The notes under the pieces: model-generated
Databases searched by the model: none
The model's input: the letters and a program-made list of their open reading frames with translations, nothing else
Told to the model about the DNA's origin: nothing
Shown here: positions 35,281-47,130 of the stretch, one piece after another
Numbering within the stretch: the stretch's first letter is position 1
Layout of the letters: every line of letters begins with the position of its first letter
Made by a program: the position numbers and the translations under genes
Source: Zerene cesonia
Taxonomy: Eukaryota; Arthropoda; Insecta; Lepidoptera; Pieridae
DNA: 64,000 nucleotides
Assembly (NCBI RefSeq): GCF_012273895.1
Contig: NC_052108.1
Location: forward strand, 1,860,001 to 1,924,000
Direction of reading: 5' to 3'

Positions 35281-35446
35281 TTTATTAAAAAAGTTGCTAT
35301 TTTTAAAACATTTAATGTAGTTTAGTATTTTTCATAAAATATAAAAAAAAATATTATGAATATGACGTTATATTATCGTCTTTACATTTTTGGGGTATTT
35401 CATTAATAATTATACAATAAGCAAACCTATTTTCAAAACTACGATA

Positions 35447-35460
35447 CTAGATGGCGCTAC
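35447..35460 (+). promoter_or_regulatory. CTAGATGGCGCTAC motif (insect CTCF-like)
   Basis: Its first 13 bases are identical to 1842-1854. Confidence 0.35.
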
Positions 35461-35590
35461 TTGTATATAGTAGAACAATTTTTTTACAATTAAAAGTTAT
35501 TGAAGAAAAATAGTTTCAATCTGAACATTACTCAATATTGAATTGTATAATGTTCAATTTATTTTCATGGTGAGTAGATACGATTTCTTA

Positions 35591-35620
35591 CGCAGTGTTT
35601 TATACAAATAAAACACTGCG
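35591..35620. repeat. 13-bp-arm hairpin, 4-nt loop
   Basis: CGCAGTGTTTTAT (35591-35603) faces ATAAAACACTGCG (35608-35620) across ACAA. Perfect pairing; lies 130 bp after the CTCF-like pair. Confidence 0.65.
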
Positions 35621-36635
35621 TTCAGAAATATTTACTTATTAATACATTATTCATACCGATTGCATACTACTTCCATATAATTCTAAATAGTTAACTGATC
35701 TAAACAATATTTTTCTTAATATTTTATGTACATTGGAGTGATAAGCATGCAAGTAATCTAAAGAATAAAATAATATAAATAAACAGATAGCCAAGTAACG
35801 ACTTTGAAAATTCTAATAAGAATTAAGTAAGAGGTTTGAAAAAAAACTAGTGGTTCAAGTGGTTCTTAAAGCTCTTAATACGTATATAATAATATCCTGC
35901 GATGATCCCTTTTTTAAATTAGACAGATTTCAATAATTTCCGAGATTAGCGGGACCATACAAACTTTTCAAATTTATATTATTACAATTAGATGTTCTTG
36001 AGAGAATTGAATGCTTATAAGCGTAATCCAGTAAATATATCTAGTCCAATAAGACAATCTTAATACCAGTAGGTACAGCTAACAAATTTTTTATTTGATA
36101 GATCATAGTATTAATTAGTGGAAATGTTACGAAAAACATCATTCACTTTGATAAGTCAGTAAGAAAAAGATAGTCTTATTCCAATAAATAAATTGTAAAA
36201 TTATTATTATATTATAAAACATTTAAGCAACTCTAAATGTGTACGTACATCAAATTCGACCCTGATTTTTTGCAATATGTTTTGTCTCTCTCACTTTAAG
36301 CTCCACCCTTATTTGGTAGGGACGATCTGCGCAGGAGTTCAATTTTTTTAGTTCGATTTAGATGAAGGGAAGAGGAGATAATCGATTTAATGGTTTATTA
36401 TAATCGATCGTGTTTAAATAAAACCGCTTTCGTGACGCTAAGTGAAGGTTTTTGTTTAGTGCGTAATTAAGGATTTTTCTGGAAGAAAGATGTGCATGTG
36501 TGTGTGGTTGATTTATAAGTAACTACAATGAAAAAGCTAATTACATATATTTTGCCGGTTACAAGGTGAAAATTTGATCTAATTTTAGTTTTAATATTTT
36601 AAATGATGGAAAAGAACAAATCAATAGTTTAATTA

Positions 36636-36741
36636 CCTGAACCTTCCTGACTTTCCCATGTGCGAATATCGGATACTGTTTTATTTGGCCCCATTTCACA
36701 ATCGGGACCGGTACCTCCCCACAGGGACGAAGGTAACCATT
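36636..36741 (-). other. Exon-like segment with a minus-strand splice donor
   Basis: More GC-rich than its surroundings and free of stops in one minus-strand frame from about 36761 down to a donor-like AGGTTCAG|GTAATT (exon end about 36636). A plus-strand frame is open as well, which weakens the case. Protein family not recognised. May be a small exon, a conserved element or an old repeat. Confidence 0.22.
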
Positions 36742-36859
36742 TTTGTAGAAAAGAATTTTGTTATATTATGTTTTTGTAGGCTACATAATTGAATATATTG
36801 TTTTATAACAAGATATCGTTTTTAAATATTTTTAATAGTTATAATAAACTAATTTTTCT

Positions 36860-37058
36860 ATTTGTTCCGGCTCCGCCCGGATATCAAGATTCCTGTTTTA
36901 ACCCAATGGAGCATTTAATCTGGATAAAAAGTATCCTATTACCGAATTCAGCTCATACCCACCCACCAAATTTCATCAAAATCCGTAAAGTAGTTTCAGC
37001 GTGATTGACGGACTAACATCCGAACAAATAAACTTTCAAATTTATAACACTAGTGTGA
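36860..37058 (-). mobile_element. Hel-D element
   Basis: TTCCGGCTCCGCCCGGATAT at the 3' side; GTAGTTTCAGCGTGATTGAC; 5' tip CACTAGTGTGA. CTAG end degraded. Confidence 0.75.
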
Positions 37059-37710
37059 TATCAGTATTCATTTATATTTATAATTAAGAATAATATTACT
37101 AATATTGCAGTAAGGGTGAAGTTAGATTTTGTTTTTACATCCATTAACACCAACTAAAAGTAAAGAAACATTTCTTAGCTTCAGTATGTTTGTTTGTATG
37201 TAACTGACACCTTCAGACCTGTCTTAATTCAAATTTCAATTCAAGCTTTGTACACTTATCAAGAATCGGTGACAATAAAATCATTCCATGAGTTTATCTT
37301 TTTAGCCTCAATTTAATCCTTCGCCAGGATTAAATTATTTCCTTACGTATATTCTCTGTATAAGAGCATATTAAAGTGCTTTTTTTAGCTATTGTAATAT
37401 TCTTTTAGCAGAATTTGTAAGAAACTATAGGTACTTGTTTCATTTATATATATACATTCTAGAAATAAAGTTATTTGAATTTGAATTTGAATGTATTTAT
37501 AGCTTTTGGTTACGTGCGAAGCCGCGAGTCAAGACCTACAATAGACCTACCTACTTTATTTAAGTATAAATAACTTAATGAGTATTTATCAAGTAAAAAG
37601 ACATGCTGTAAAACATAGCTAGATCCATTTTAAGAATCAAATCAAAAGCTTTAATATCCATGCGCAGTAATAAATTATTATTTAATCTTTATTCATTCAT
37701 TATTCAATCT
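37059..37710. other. AT-rich unassigned DNA
   Basis: A small GTGCGAAGCCGCGAGTCAAG (about 37513-37532) may be a Hel-C end remnant. Confidence 0.35.
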
Positions 37711-37783
37711 ATGTTCACGGGCGGTGGTGATCGCTTACCATCAGGCGAACCACCAGCTCAGTTGTCCGCTATGACATAAAAAA
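37711..37783 (+). mobile_element. Family E 3' fragment
   Basis: TTCACGGGCGGTGGTGATCG to the GACATAAAAAA tail; 5'-truncated as expected for retroposition. Confidence 0.7.
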
Positions 37784-37860
37784 GCTATTTAAAAATTTCT
37801 ATCACCTATAGACAACGTGAACGTGATCTGATTGCCAATGACTATATATGCTATCCCAGA

Positions 37861-38171
37861 CAGTGGCGGATTTACAAATTTTCAGGGTATAGGCTGAATA
37901 GTTTTTGCCGCCCTTGCCTCAACAATTGTCATTTCATACATTATTTTTACAATGCAAGTGGAAGTTCGCTACTCCCGAAATGTGCAATGACAAGCGAGAG
38001 AGATAAGTCATCGACAAAATTTGTTGCAGGCATCAGTTGAAAACCGTCATAGAAAAATCTTTTTGATTTCTATGAGATGAAAAAAAAAAAAATCGTTCCC
38101 CAAATTTGCCGCCACCAAAATCTGCCGTCCTAGGCTCGAGCCTACTCAGCCTGCTGGTAAATCCGCCACTG
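37861..38171. mobile_element. hAT-type MITE (311 bp)
   Basis: Perfect 15-bp terminal inverted repeats CAGTGGCGGATTTAC at 37861-37875 and 38157-38171. Flanks ATCCCAGA (37853-37860) and ATCCTAGA (38172-38179) are an 8-bp target duplication with one mismatch. An 8-bp duplication with CAGTGGCG-type tips fits the hAT superfamily. There is no transposase, so it is non-autonomous. Confidence 0.88.
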
Positions 38172-38747
38172 ATCCTAGACCGCTAGTACATAAGTTTTAG
38201 CTAGTATATTCTAATCTAAAGATTTGAGCTAGCCAAAGCTCACATTATTACGTACTTTTATAAAATTAATTATTCCAATAGATCAGATCGGAATATGGCG
38301 TGGCTCCTTTGTATAAAATCAACTGCGTGAAGATTCCTATCAAACTTATTTACAAGGATTTTATTGTTTTATATTACGCCATGTTGGATTTTAAATTATG
38401 TGCAATGGTTTGTGGTTTTCTATAGAAATTGGTGTGTTTATTATTAAAATAACAGTTAGTGTGAAGAATTATTGTGATTGTTTGTAGAAAATGCCAAAAT
38501 CCGAGTGTTTGTGTGATAAAGTCGACATCATATATAAAAAATGCTTCTTTTATGCACAAAAACCGAATACTCGTAACGCAAAACAGTTAGATATTTTTGT
38601 GACATCGATGGAAGTAATGATAAATGGATAATCGTAATATCTTTTTATAGCTAAGTAAAATTATATATTATATTTATTAACACAAATAAACCCATTTAAA
38701 GCATTATAAAGCATTTCAATGCTATAAAACTAAAAATTAAATTTAAC

Positions 38748-38796
38748 AAATAGTGAAGTCCCGTGTCCCCTAGTGGGACACGGGACTTCACTATTT
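38748..38796. repeat. Perfect 22-bp-arm hairpin, 5-nt loop
   Basis: The left arm begins AAATAGTGAAGTCCCGTG and the right arm (38775-38796) is its exact reverse complement, around CTAGT. Strikingly GC-rich for the area. Flanked by direct copies of ATTTAACAAATA at 38741-38752 and 38793-38804, overlapping the arm bases. Confidence 0.8.
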
Positions 38797-39509
38797 AACA
38801 AATAAACATACAACAATATTTAACAAATAAATTTAACAAATAAACCCATTTAAATAAATTATAAAATTACATAAATGTATAAAACATTGTAGAAAAATAT
38901 TGTAAATATAATAAAATAATTGTTTTAAACAAAAAAACTAACATCAAAACACCTAGGTTAAGGTTCTGAGGGGCACAAAGCCAAACAAATACAGCCGAAT
39001 TTTATAGCCTCCTCCTTATTTGAAGTTGGTTGAAAATAATGAATACAAACGAGTTAAACATCTACACATTTAGAGACTATGGAGCTAAAATGAAAAAGCC
39101 TAGATATCTAAAATTACACATAAAATACCTAGTAATTGTCCAAAACTATACAGAAAATATGTATGTTAGATACATAAAAATCCAGTCGAAGCTTCTAGAA
39201 TATATAAAGCAAACAAAACAAAAATATACAATATATTTTAAACATTATGTAATGAACGCGTTTATATAAAATGTTACATTTTTAATTCATCTCCGTATAG
39301 TTTGTTTTACTTCATTGAATAAATTGTTTTAAAAATGATATTGCCAATTTTTATTTGGTTAGATAAATAGTGGAAATAATAAAAACTCATGTAACACACA
39401 GTTCTAAGAAAATTTTGCTAGTAAAAGTTATACTCTCATTGTTTCCTGCTATTGTTAACTATTTTTCACTACCATTTATTACCTAATATGACAAAAAATA
39501 TTAATTATC
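38797..39509. other. AT-rich DNA with ATTTAACAAATA repeats
   Basis: ATTTAACAAATA-like units recur at 38793, 38817 and 38829. A 79-codon frame at 39030-39269 is Lys/Ile/Tyr-rich and is probably chance. Confidence 0.35.
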
Positions 39510-39587
39510 AATATCCGTTCATTAGTTTCAGCGTGATTGACGGACAAACATCCAAACAAACTTTCATATTTAAAATATTAGTGTGAT
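39510..39587 (-). mobile_element. Hel-D 5'-end fragment
   Basis: AGTTTCAGCGTGATTGACGG then ATTAGTGTGA. Confidence 0.6.
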
Positions 39588-40080
39588 TATAAGCGTTTCA
39601 TTTTACTTTGAATAAGTTTGAATTTAGATATTATTTAATCAGTTCCTACAAATAACACAAAAAATAAGAAAGTATGAAATGATATTGATCTACTGCAACT
39701 TTTCTAGAAAGTTCCAACTGCAAACGTATTCTTAAAAGTATGCTTCTATTTCATTTAAATTCCATTTCCCTCCATTTCATACAAGGAAAATATAAATTTG
39801 GAACATTAACCGTCCCCACATAGAACCGTATTACGTGTGCGATTTACGAATTCCAAAATTTCAAATTTTCGCATTTGGAATACGGAATGCGCGTTCATTC
39901 AACCCTCAACTGCCAAGTCAAATAAAGACGAAACTTACACACAACATGACATCAGATCATAAGAAGTCATTAGGCATTCGAGTGTACGAACCCTTAATAT
40001 TTGATAATCCGTACGCGATTCTCATCTTTGCTGTGCAAACCTTACGTGTGAGATTCGGCTGCGGTCACACCGAGAACAAT

Positions 40081-40330
40081 TGCGCGCGTGACAGTTTTCC
40101 ACGAATGAAAAAATGTTGTATTAGTGTGATGTAAGGTTGGGATTTCAGTGTGTGTGGTACAGTCAACAAAAACACACGGGAAAAAACCGGGCATCTTTTT
40201 GCGTCATTCCCTCGCTCCCCCTGCAAGAGGGTGGGGTGAAGAAAAATCCGCGTGGGGTGGGTGCCGTGTAGTAGTTTTTCGTTGGAATCACGCGTTCGCG
40301 ACACGCTGTGTATTGATTTTCCGGCACATG
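40081..40330. promoter_or_regulatory. GC/CpG-rich island 4, candidate promoter or 5' exon
   Basis: The GC-richest stretch in this part of the window, with many CG dinucleotides and an arthropod initiator-like TCAGT at 40145-40149. Open frames of 90-126 codons occur on both strands (longest + frame here 40148-40513), as expected of a GC-rich patch; none resembles a known protein. The C-terminal half of the + frame is hydrophobic because the DNA turns T-rich. Confidence 0.25.
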
Positions 40331-43300
40331 CTTGCCAGGTGTACATGTTTTAAGGCTTATTTGTATTGCTTGATGCTTTTGTTGATTGCAATGTGTTTTT
40401 CTTGTATTGTTTATGCTACATTGTTGGAAATACATAATGTTTTAACAAGCCTGGTTAGTTATTGTTTTGTTATCGTGACAAAATTCTTAAGGTTTATTTA
40501 TGGAACTAATTGAAATTAATCCCATCAAAACAAGCGAATTATTAAAATAGTAATGAGATAATAAATATTCTTCATTTTCTATAGCACTCTTTGACACAGT
40601 ACGAAATATTCTCTGTCCGTTATGTATTTCTTGTTTTAAATAAAAAAAATACAAACAAAAACCAATGATTTACATTATCATGCTTTACATGAAAACAGTA
40701 GTTTATATATACGAAAACATAATATGATACTCGCTCTTTTTATAACAACGTTTTTGTGTGTTTTATCTTAATTTACTCACTGTTATAAAACGTTGAGGTC
40801 TGCAATTACAATCAATTATATCCTCTTAATTACACACTGCATATTAAAATATTCCGTCAAAGGTGTAAAATCGGTTAATAAATCTGCGTTTTTGCGACTA
40901 TAATTACAAAGTATATTCGCTAACCGCCACTAAGCCGTTGATATTATGCAAATTACTCAAAGGTGTTGAAGATTAGCATCTTATTGTGAATCCCGAATTC
41001 GTTCCGTGTACTCGTTGTTTGAACGCAATTCGGCACGGACCGGTGTGACGCCACCTTTACGTTGATTCTGGGATGATTTAAATTTTTGAATTTGGAATAT
41101 GAATTCTTTATGACATGATAGCGACAGATAATTTATGGAGTACATAATACAAGTTAAATCATAATTAAGTATCTTTATAAGTTTAGTAGACATAATAATG
41201 CAGTATCTACTTTTCTGTTAAGTGTTAGGTTATAATAATAAATCATAATAATCATCGTGAAGTTTTCTTGAACATAATTATTTTTAAGTATGTTAAATTA
41301 AATGGAATATAAAACTACATGTTTTATACGTATGAACGTATTTAATTTATATCTGTTAAGAAAGTTCAAACAAATAAAATGGGCTTTAAAAAAAACGTCG
41401 CAAAATGCAAATTGAAAAACTATACACATTTTATGAGGTGACACCGTGCATAATTATGCATGCTATTATTAATTTCGCGCACACCTTTCTTCACCCTTAA
41501 CGCCAAGGCAATAAGACCCATTTTCGTGCAACAAAAAATTGTCAAAGCGACAAAAGTTTCATTGTTTAAGTAACAGCGATTTTGTTTTTGATTTAAATAT
41601 TTTATGCATTTGTATGAGAACCGGTACTTGTGAATGAAAAAAAAAAAAATTAAATATCAGAATTATGACTGTCTCTTTGTCTTTTAATGTATGCAAATAC
41701 GATATTCGGGAAGGGGTAGTTTGGGTTTTTTTAGTGTTAAAACATTTATTTATTTCGTACCGGTATTATTAAGAATGCTTGTTTTTTGTTTTTACCTCCG
41801 TTTACGTTATTTTTATAGATTTTTAAAATTGAATAATTATGAATGCGCTTGTATATAGCAAGTTAAGAGTTTCCGATTAAATAAATTAAAAACACGTAGT
41901 GTAATAAGGCATTTTTATTTTTCATTATCTTCTCTTCTCTGTCTTTAGCAATGTAACCTTTCTTTTCCACGTATTATTTCAAATTATCCAGACCCTTTAA
42001 ATACAACAACTATATCATTATGAATAATATAATAATAATTTTATGGCATATCATATAAGCAAAGGTACATGCCGAATGCAATTTGTTTAAATTTGAAAAA
42101 AGTAAAGAATAGGAAACGATTCGATCATGACGCGGGACTCGGAACAGCGTTCTTATTTTTTTTAATGGCTGTTTATACTAAAAAAAGTTTAGATTAATGG
42201 AAAATTTTAAATTTTATTTTGAAAATCGAAGCCGAGACAATCACAATCTAGATTACGGAACCGGGTATACGAATAGATATGAGGATAATATTACATAAAT
42301 TTTATGCTTGTTTTATGCGTGTGAAATAATATCTAATAAGAACATCTAACAAACATAAAGATTGTTTAAAATAAGAGGACGTCCAGGCTAAAGACCCAGT
42401 GTTTAAATGGCAAGAAAGAAATCCATCGTAAATAATATCCAAGTAGGAGCGAAGACAGCCATATTTCACTTACTCACGATAGATTAAACAGAATAAACTC
42501 GTCCGCTAACAATTTATCGTTGAGCTTTTATTTCCCTTTAAATGTACTAAATATCTAGAATTATATGTAAAATATCGTTTGTTTGTGGGTAGTTGTAAGT
42601 TCTTTGGGGATGTACCTACAGTGTGCCTATACTATATTCTCAAGAGACCAATTCTTATGTTTGCAAGATTAGAGCTTTCGATTGGGTGAAACGATTTTGA
42701 ATTTTTTTCCTTATTTTTTATTTACTGTTTGTATTTTGTTTTCTATGTAGAAACATTGCTGATTTTAGCAGGTTTACAGGTTACACCAAAACTAGGTTGA
42801 TTGATTTGTCAATGTTTATTAAATTATTTCATTCGAATAAACTTATCAGATAACACCATTCCATAGACATACATACACATTTATTTAATACATAATTTGT
42901 TTAATACATGTTTTGTTGATTTACAATTTATGGTTATTACAATTTATAACGACCGCCAAAAATTAACTGTTATTTCTATTAATATAATTACTTTAGTATA
43001 ACTAAAATAATGATAATATTAAACAAAAAAAAATGAAACAATAAATAAATTCCTACATGTAATCGAACCCGGTACCCCGAATAATTAAAATTCAAATCAA
43101 TAAATAATAGACGAAAATAATTTATTCAAACCCATTTTTATTATCTACCAACTGTTTATTTTATCTGTTACGAACAATACTTGTATTGATATTGTAATAT
43201 AGGCAATTAATCTTGTAGTTTTGGTACAACTGATTATCACCCACTTCAAAATCCCATTAAATATGATACATTCGTTTTTATTGTCTAAGCGAAATATATT

Positions 43301-44649
43301 CACAAAAATGTGCCTACATTTTTTTGTTAGAATAAAATGGTTATCGATGTTAAAAAATATTGAAACTTTATTTAATTCTATTATTTTATACTTCCAGAAT
43401 GTTCTGCGAAGATCCGTGGGAAGAAATCCTTCAATAAACATATATCACCAACACAAAGCATTAACTCAAAATATGACAACGTACCGAAAATATTTAATCT
43501 CATTACCATACATAGATATTCCAAACGCCATAGATTACAAAATCAATAGACTAACAACAATGTCGCGCCGTGCGAAAAGTCATTCCATTTTCGAATTCTA
43601 ACCCTCCAAGACGTTCGAACTAAAAATGATATAGACATGCAAAATAGATACGTTCGATATTCAAATGAGCCGTTTTGTACCAGGATGCGGAAGAGCAATT
43701 TTGACACTTGGAAGAATAACCCTTTTTCTTTATTCAAATGGAGCATTCTTGAATTGCGTAGATAAAATAGTTTGTATAGATAATAGAGGTTTTTTCTTAA
43801 TAACGCGTTAATGTATTCATGGATTTTGTGGGAACGCAATGTTTTGTACGTGAGAATCTTTGTGATAGCTAATCGATGGGGTCGGGCCTGTGGAAAGCTG
43901 TGTCAACACAAGCAATATGCTAATTTATTATTAGTTTCTTGGAGTACTTGATTGTCTTTGTTCATTATATAGAAAGTTGTTGATCATCATCATCATCACA
44001 GTTTAAATGACGTGTGCAACGTAAAATCATTAATAGTTAAGTATGACATTTCATATCTTAGAATTTATAGATAATAATAATTTAGATTTTCGAAATTATT
44101 CCGTCATGCGTTAATAAATCATAATTAAAAAACAAATATTTTATAATAAAGGAAAAAAACAAATTAATTCGCTCACATTAAAACGTCTAGCAGTTCAGAT
44201 GTAATTTCAAAAATCGAACGTCTTCAACCCTTCCGTATGCATTCAAATTCAAATGACCCCCGAGCAGGTGTGGGTAGGCGATGTCTTTGAAAGAATTTCC
44301 GTTCCAGCCAGTGTTTCACTCTATAATTTTCTTTTTAAACGTTCTTTATTTAAAACAGAAAATAAAAGACGTTTGTTTTTCGGGGACCCAATTGAAATTA
44401 AAATGTTTGCTAGTTTAATTAATTATATTTTGAATATTTAAGAAATAGAAAAAAGTTAAAATCCTATATGATGATATCCTATCATATGAGGATGGTTTTC
44501 GCAGATGCAATATTATACCTACCTCATCATTTTTTGTTCCTGGTTGACATTAGAATGTTCAAATTTGTTTTTGCAGCTTTATGGTAACGTAGAAGATTCT
44601 CGAAGGATTTAAATACGTTACAACTGAAATCTTTGTTTGTCGGTACATT
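40331..44649. other. Long repeat-poor AT-rich region
   Basis: No gene recognised. The longest frame, 126 codons at 43221-43601 (+), overlaps two minus-strand frames and shows no family features. 43067-43076 has a B-box-like word on the minus strand. Confidence 0.4.
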
Positions 44650-44735
44650 GTGCATAAAATAATAACACACCTGGGTCAAAAAGACCGGTCGCGATTTCGT
44701 CACATCCGCGCCTAATTTGCATGCAAAGGGTTAAT
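44650..44735. mobile_element. Possible piggyBac-like right end
   Basis: GGGTCAAAAAGACCGGTCGC followed by GCATGCAAAGGGTTAA, a right-end-like AAAGGG before TTAA (44732-44735). No matching left end found; GGTCAAAAAAACCGGT recurs at 58980. Confidence 0.25.
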
Positions 44736-45875
44736 TCTTCGCGATTATTTGAACTCACGCATTTTTAATTATTCAAGGGGCAACACAATGTATACTATTT
44801 TTTTTAAGTTTGAATTGTCGCAAATGTTTGAAAAGATTCTCAGTATGTGATTGAATTTTGTTGAGAGTGCATCTTGTGTAAGTTCATTTTATTTGATAGT
44901 GACGTTTTAGCTTTTGTTTCTAAACCCTAATCTAGTTACTTTGATAACGGTTATGTAAGTAAATTTTATTAAAAACGTCTTTGTTAATTAATAATTGAAA
45001 GGAAATTAGATTAAAACAGTTTCGTATCTGTATGCGCTTTTTGTAAGATTAAAAATAAATCAAGGAATATTTTAAAATTCGAAACCACGTTCGAATATAA
45101 TCAAATTTCGAATGCTCGAAGTCAAGCAAGAGTAGTGACGTAGCCATGCATCACAGATAATGATTGGATTTGCCCCGCCTACGTCATCAATCACTAAGAA
45201 CGAGCGGGTGGCGAACCAACCGAATTAAGAAGGCCCCTAGCGTTCCATACATGTCGCGTGCTTGTTTGCATTTTTATAACAACTTTCTGAGGAGGGAGGT
45301 TTTGCAGAATGGTCGCGTTTTAGGGAGGTAGGTTATTTCGAAGCCATTGTGTCTTGTTAGGCCCTCTAATGTCTTGGATGGTTGGATGTAAGTAAATTAT
45401 GTTTTTTCGACGTGTGGGGTAAAAATGTTCGCATTTTGTTGATTTACTAGATGTTAGTTATAATAGGATTTTCTCGTGCGCCCAATGGATATTTTTATGT
45501 GGACGTTATGACAACTTTCAAAGCATTTCTTGGAACGTTCATAGCAATATTTTATGCGCGTATAACTCATTTGAAATTGTGTTTTAAATATAACTTAACA
45601 TACACAAACTGCCTATGAAAGTTGTGTAAATTCGTTTAGATAATTGCCAGACCAAACAGATATACGAATTTTAAATTAGTATCTTTATCGTATTATTGTG
45701 ATCGACATAAAAAACAGATTTATCATTTATTGTCTTATGTAGTTAAATAAAATTCCACATTTATAACAATAAATCACTCTTCGAACGCTCGTTTCATAAT
45801 TGTTAATATTAAGCAAATTGTTACTTGTAAAATATAACTTTTATAACGAAAAAGTAATAAGGGAAAGGTGCTTAT
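44736..45875. other. Unassigned region with GC-richer patch at 45100-45330
   Basis: The patch contains GTGACGTAGCCATGCATC and CCTACGTCATCAATCAC (TACGTCA and TGACGTA words facing each other about 45 bp apart, CRE-like). No open frame of note. Confidence 0.3.
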
Positions 45876-45896
45876 GGGGAGGGGGAAGGGAGGGGG
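45876..45896 (+). repeat. Canonical G-quadruplex motif
   Basis: Four G-runs of 4, 5, 3 and 5 bases separated by 1-2 bases. Short loops make it a strong G4 candidate by the usual G3+N1-7 rule. Confidence 0.7.
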
Positions 45897-46157
45897 TAAT
45901 CCTCCTTGAGGCCTCGGAATTGTGCCGATGTAAGAGGATTACTCTGATGTATTTCGTGACAATATTAACTTGTGGATGTAATTTTCAAACTATAGATGAT
46001 TATAATTAGATAGATAAAGATCTAGTGTTGCCCTAAATTTGTAATTCAAGTGTTCGTTTGTCTTTCACTTCGTAACGGAGGAATTTTAAATTGTGATGTT
46101 TGTATTAGAAGATAATTAGGCGGCTATAAAGTTCTATATAACTTTACTACCAAATAC

Positions 46158-46318
46158 CAACTGCGCCCCGCGGTTTTACCCGCGTAAGTTTGTATCCCGT
46201 AGGAATATGTACCAAATTTCGTTGCAATCGGTTCAGTAGTTTGCGAGGAAGAGTAACAAACATACACATACCCATACGTCCATCCTCACAAACTTTCGCA
46301 TTTATAATATTAGTAGGA
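46158..46318 (-). mobile_element. Hel-A element, internal deletion, 3' tip lost
   Basis: CTGCGCCCCGCGGTTTTACC start without CTAG; the GATAAAAAGTTGCC segment is deleted; 5' end TAGTAGGA. Confidence 0.8.
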
Positions 46319-46772
46319 CTTTTTACCACGGTGTTACATCTCAGTCTCAAGGAAATTTACTGTCTACGTGAACGAAGCTGCGAGTGAAAACTAATATAAT
46401 ATGTTAATAATACGTAATAGTTTTTAAATAACCAGCTCTGCCCGGCGGTTTCAGTGACATATAAGTTTTATACCCTTAGTTACTCCTTAGTAAATGGCAA
46501 TTCATTATAATATTTTTTTATTTCTACACATGATAGTGGGTAGGAGTATAAGTTGAATACATAATATAATATATAAAGGTAAAATAAGAAAGAGGGGTAT
46601 AAGATCCCACAAATCTCCGCCGCGTAATATCTTTGAGAAAAATAAATTCGTAAACCGTGAAGCACCTGACGTGTATTTATGTATGGGGGTAAAGCGGCGA
46701 TATAATGAAACGTTTTTAAATATTAAAATAAATAATAAAGATGGATAAAAAGGCAAAAAAAATGAAACCTTA

Positions 46773-46935
46773 TCTACAGTATAAAGCAAAGTCACTTTCT
46801 GCGTCTGTCTCTATGTATGCTTAGATCTTTTAAACGGATTTTGATGAGTTTTTAATAGATACAGTGATTCAAGAAGAAGGTTTATACGTATCCTATTATA
46901 TATTTAACGCGTACGAAGTCGCGGGCAAAAGCTAG
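46773..46935 (+). mobile_element. Hel-C full-length element
   Basis: A|TCTACAGTATAAAGC start; GTACGAAGTCGCGGGC; CTAG at 46932-46935 followed by T. Confidence 0.8.
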
Positions 46936-47130
46936 TAATGCATAAAACGAGAAGGTGACTGATTGTCTGATCTTTCAACGCACAGCCCTTACTACTTGAC
47001 CAATCGGGCTGGATTTTGGCATACATGGCTAAATGACACTATGATCTAGGCTTCCGCTAAGAAAGGATTTTAGTAAATTCTACCCCCAAGGGGATGAAAT
47101 ACTGGATGAGAGTTTGTCCTGTGAAATATT
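46936..47130 (+). mobile_element. Hel-H element
   Basis: Directly follows Hel-C: TTTCAACGCACAGCCC, GGATTTTGGCATACATGG, CGCTAAGAAAGG, ACCCCCAAGGGGATGAAA. The 3' end is not identifiable. Confidence 0.55.

Larger units (their letters stand above)
33361..36635. other. Long repeat-poor AT-rich region
   Basis: No gene recognised. It holds the paired CTCF-like motifs at 35271 and 35447, a 13-bp hairpin at 35591, and a decayed Hel-B fragment near 35920-35985. Confidence 0.4.

Noticed and set aside
39030..39269. 79-codon Lys/Tyr/Ile-rich frame
   Set aside because: Composition follows the AT-rich DNA; no splice or conserved motifs.
40148..40513. 121-codon frame with a hydrophobic C-terminal half
   Set aside because: Starts in a GC-rich island with open frames on both strands and continues into T-rich DNA, which encodes hydrophobic residues by default; no family match.
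43221..43601. 126-codon plus-strand frame
   Set aside because: AT-driven Ile/Asn/Leu content, competing minus-strand frames, no family features.
46147..46387. Frames of 65 and 67 codons on both strands, also 21557-21760, 22880-23098, 27002-27187 and 62523-62735
   Set aside because: All lie in or across Helitron copies, whose terminal region happens to stay open.
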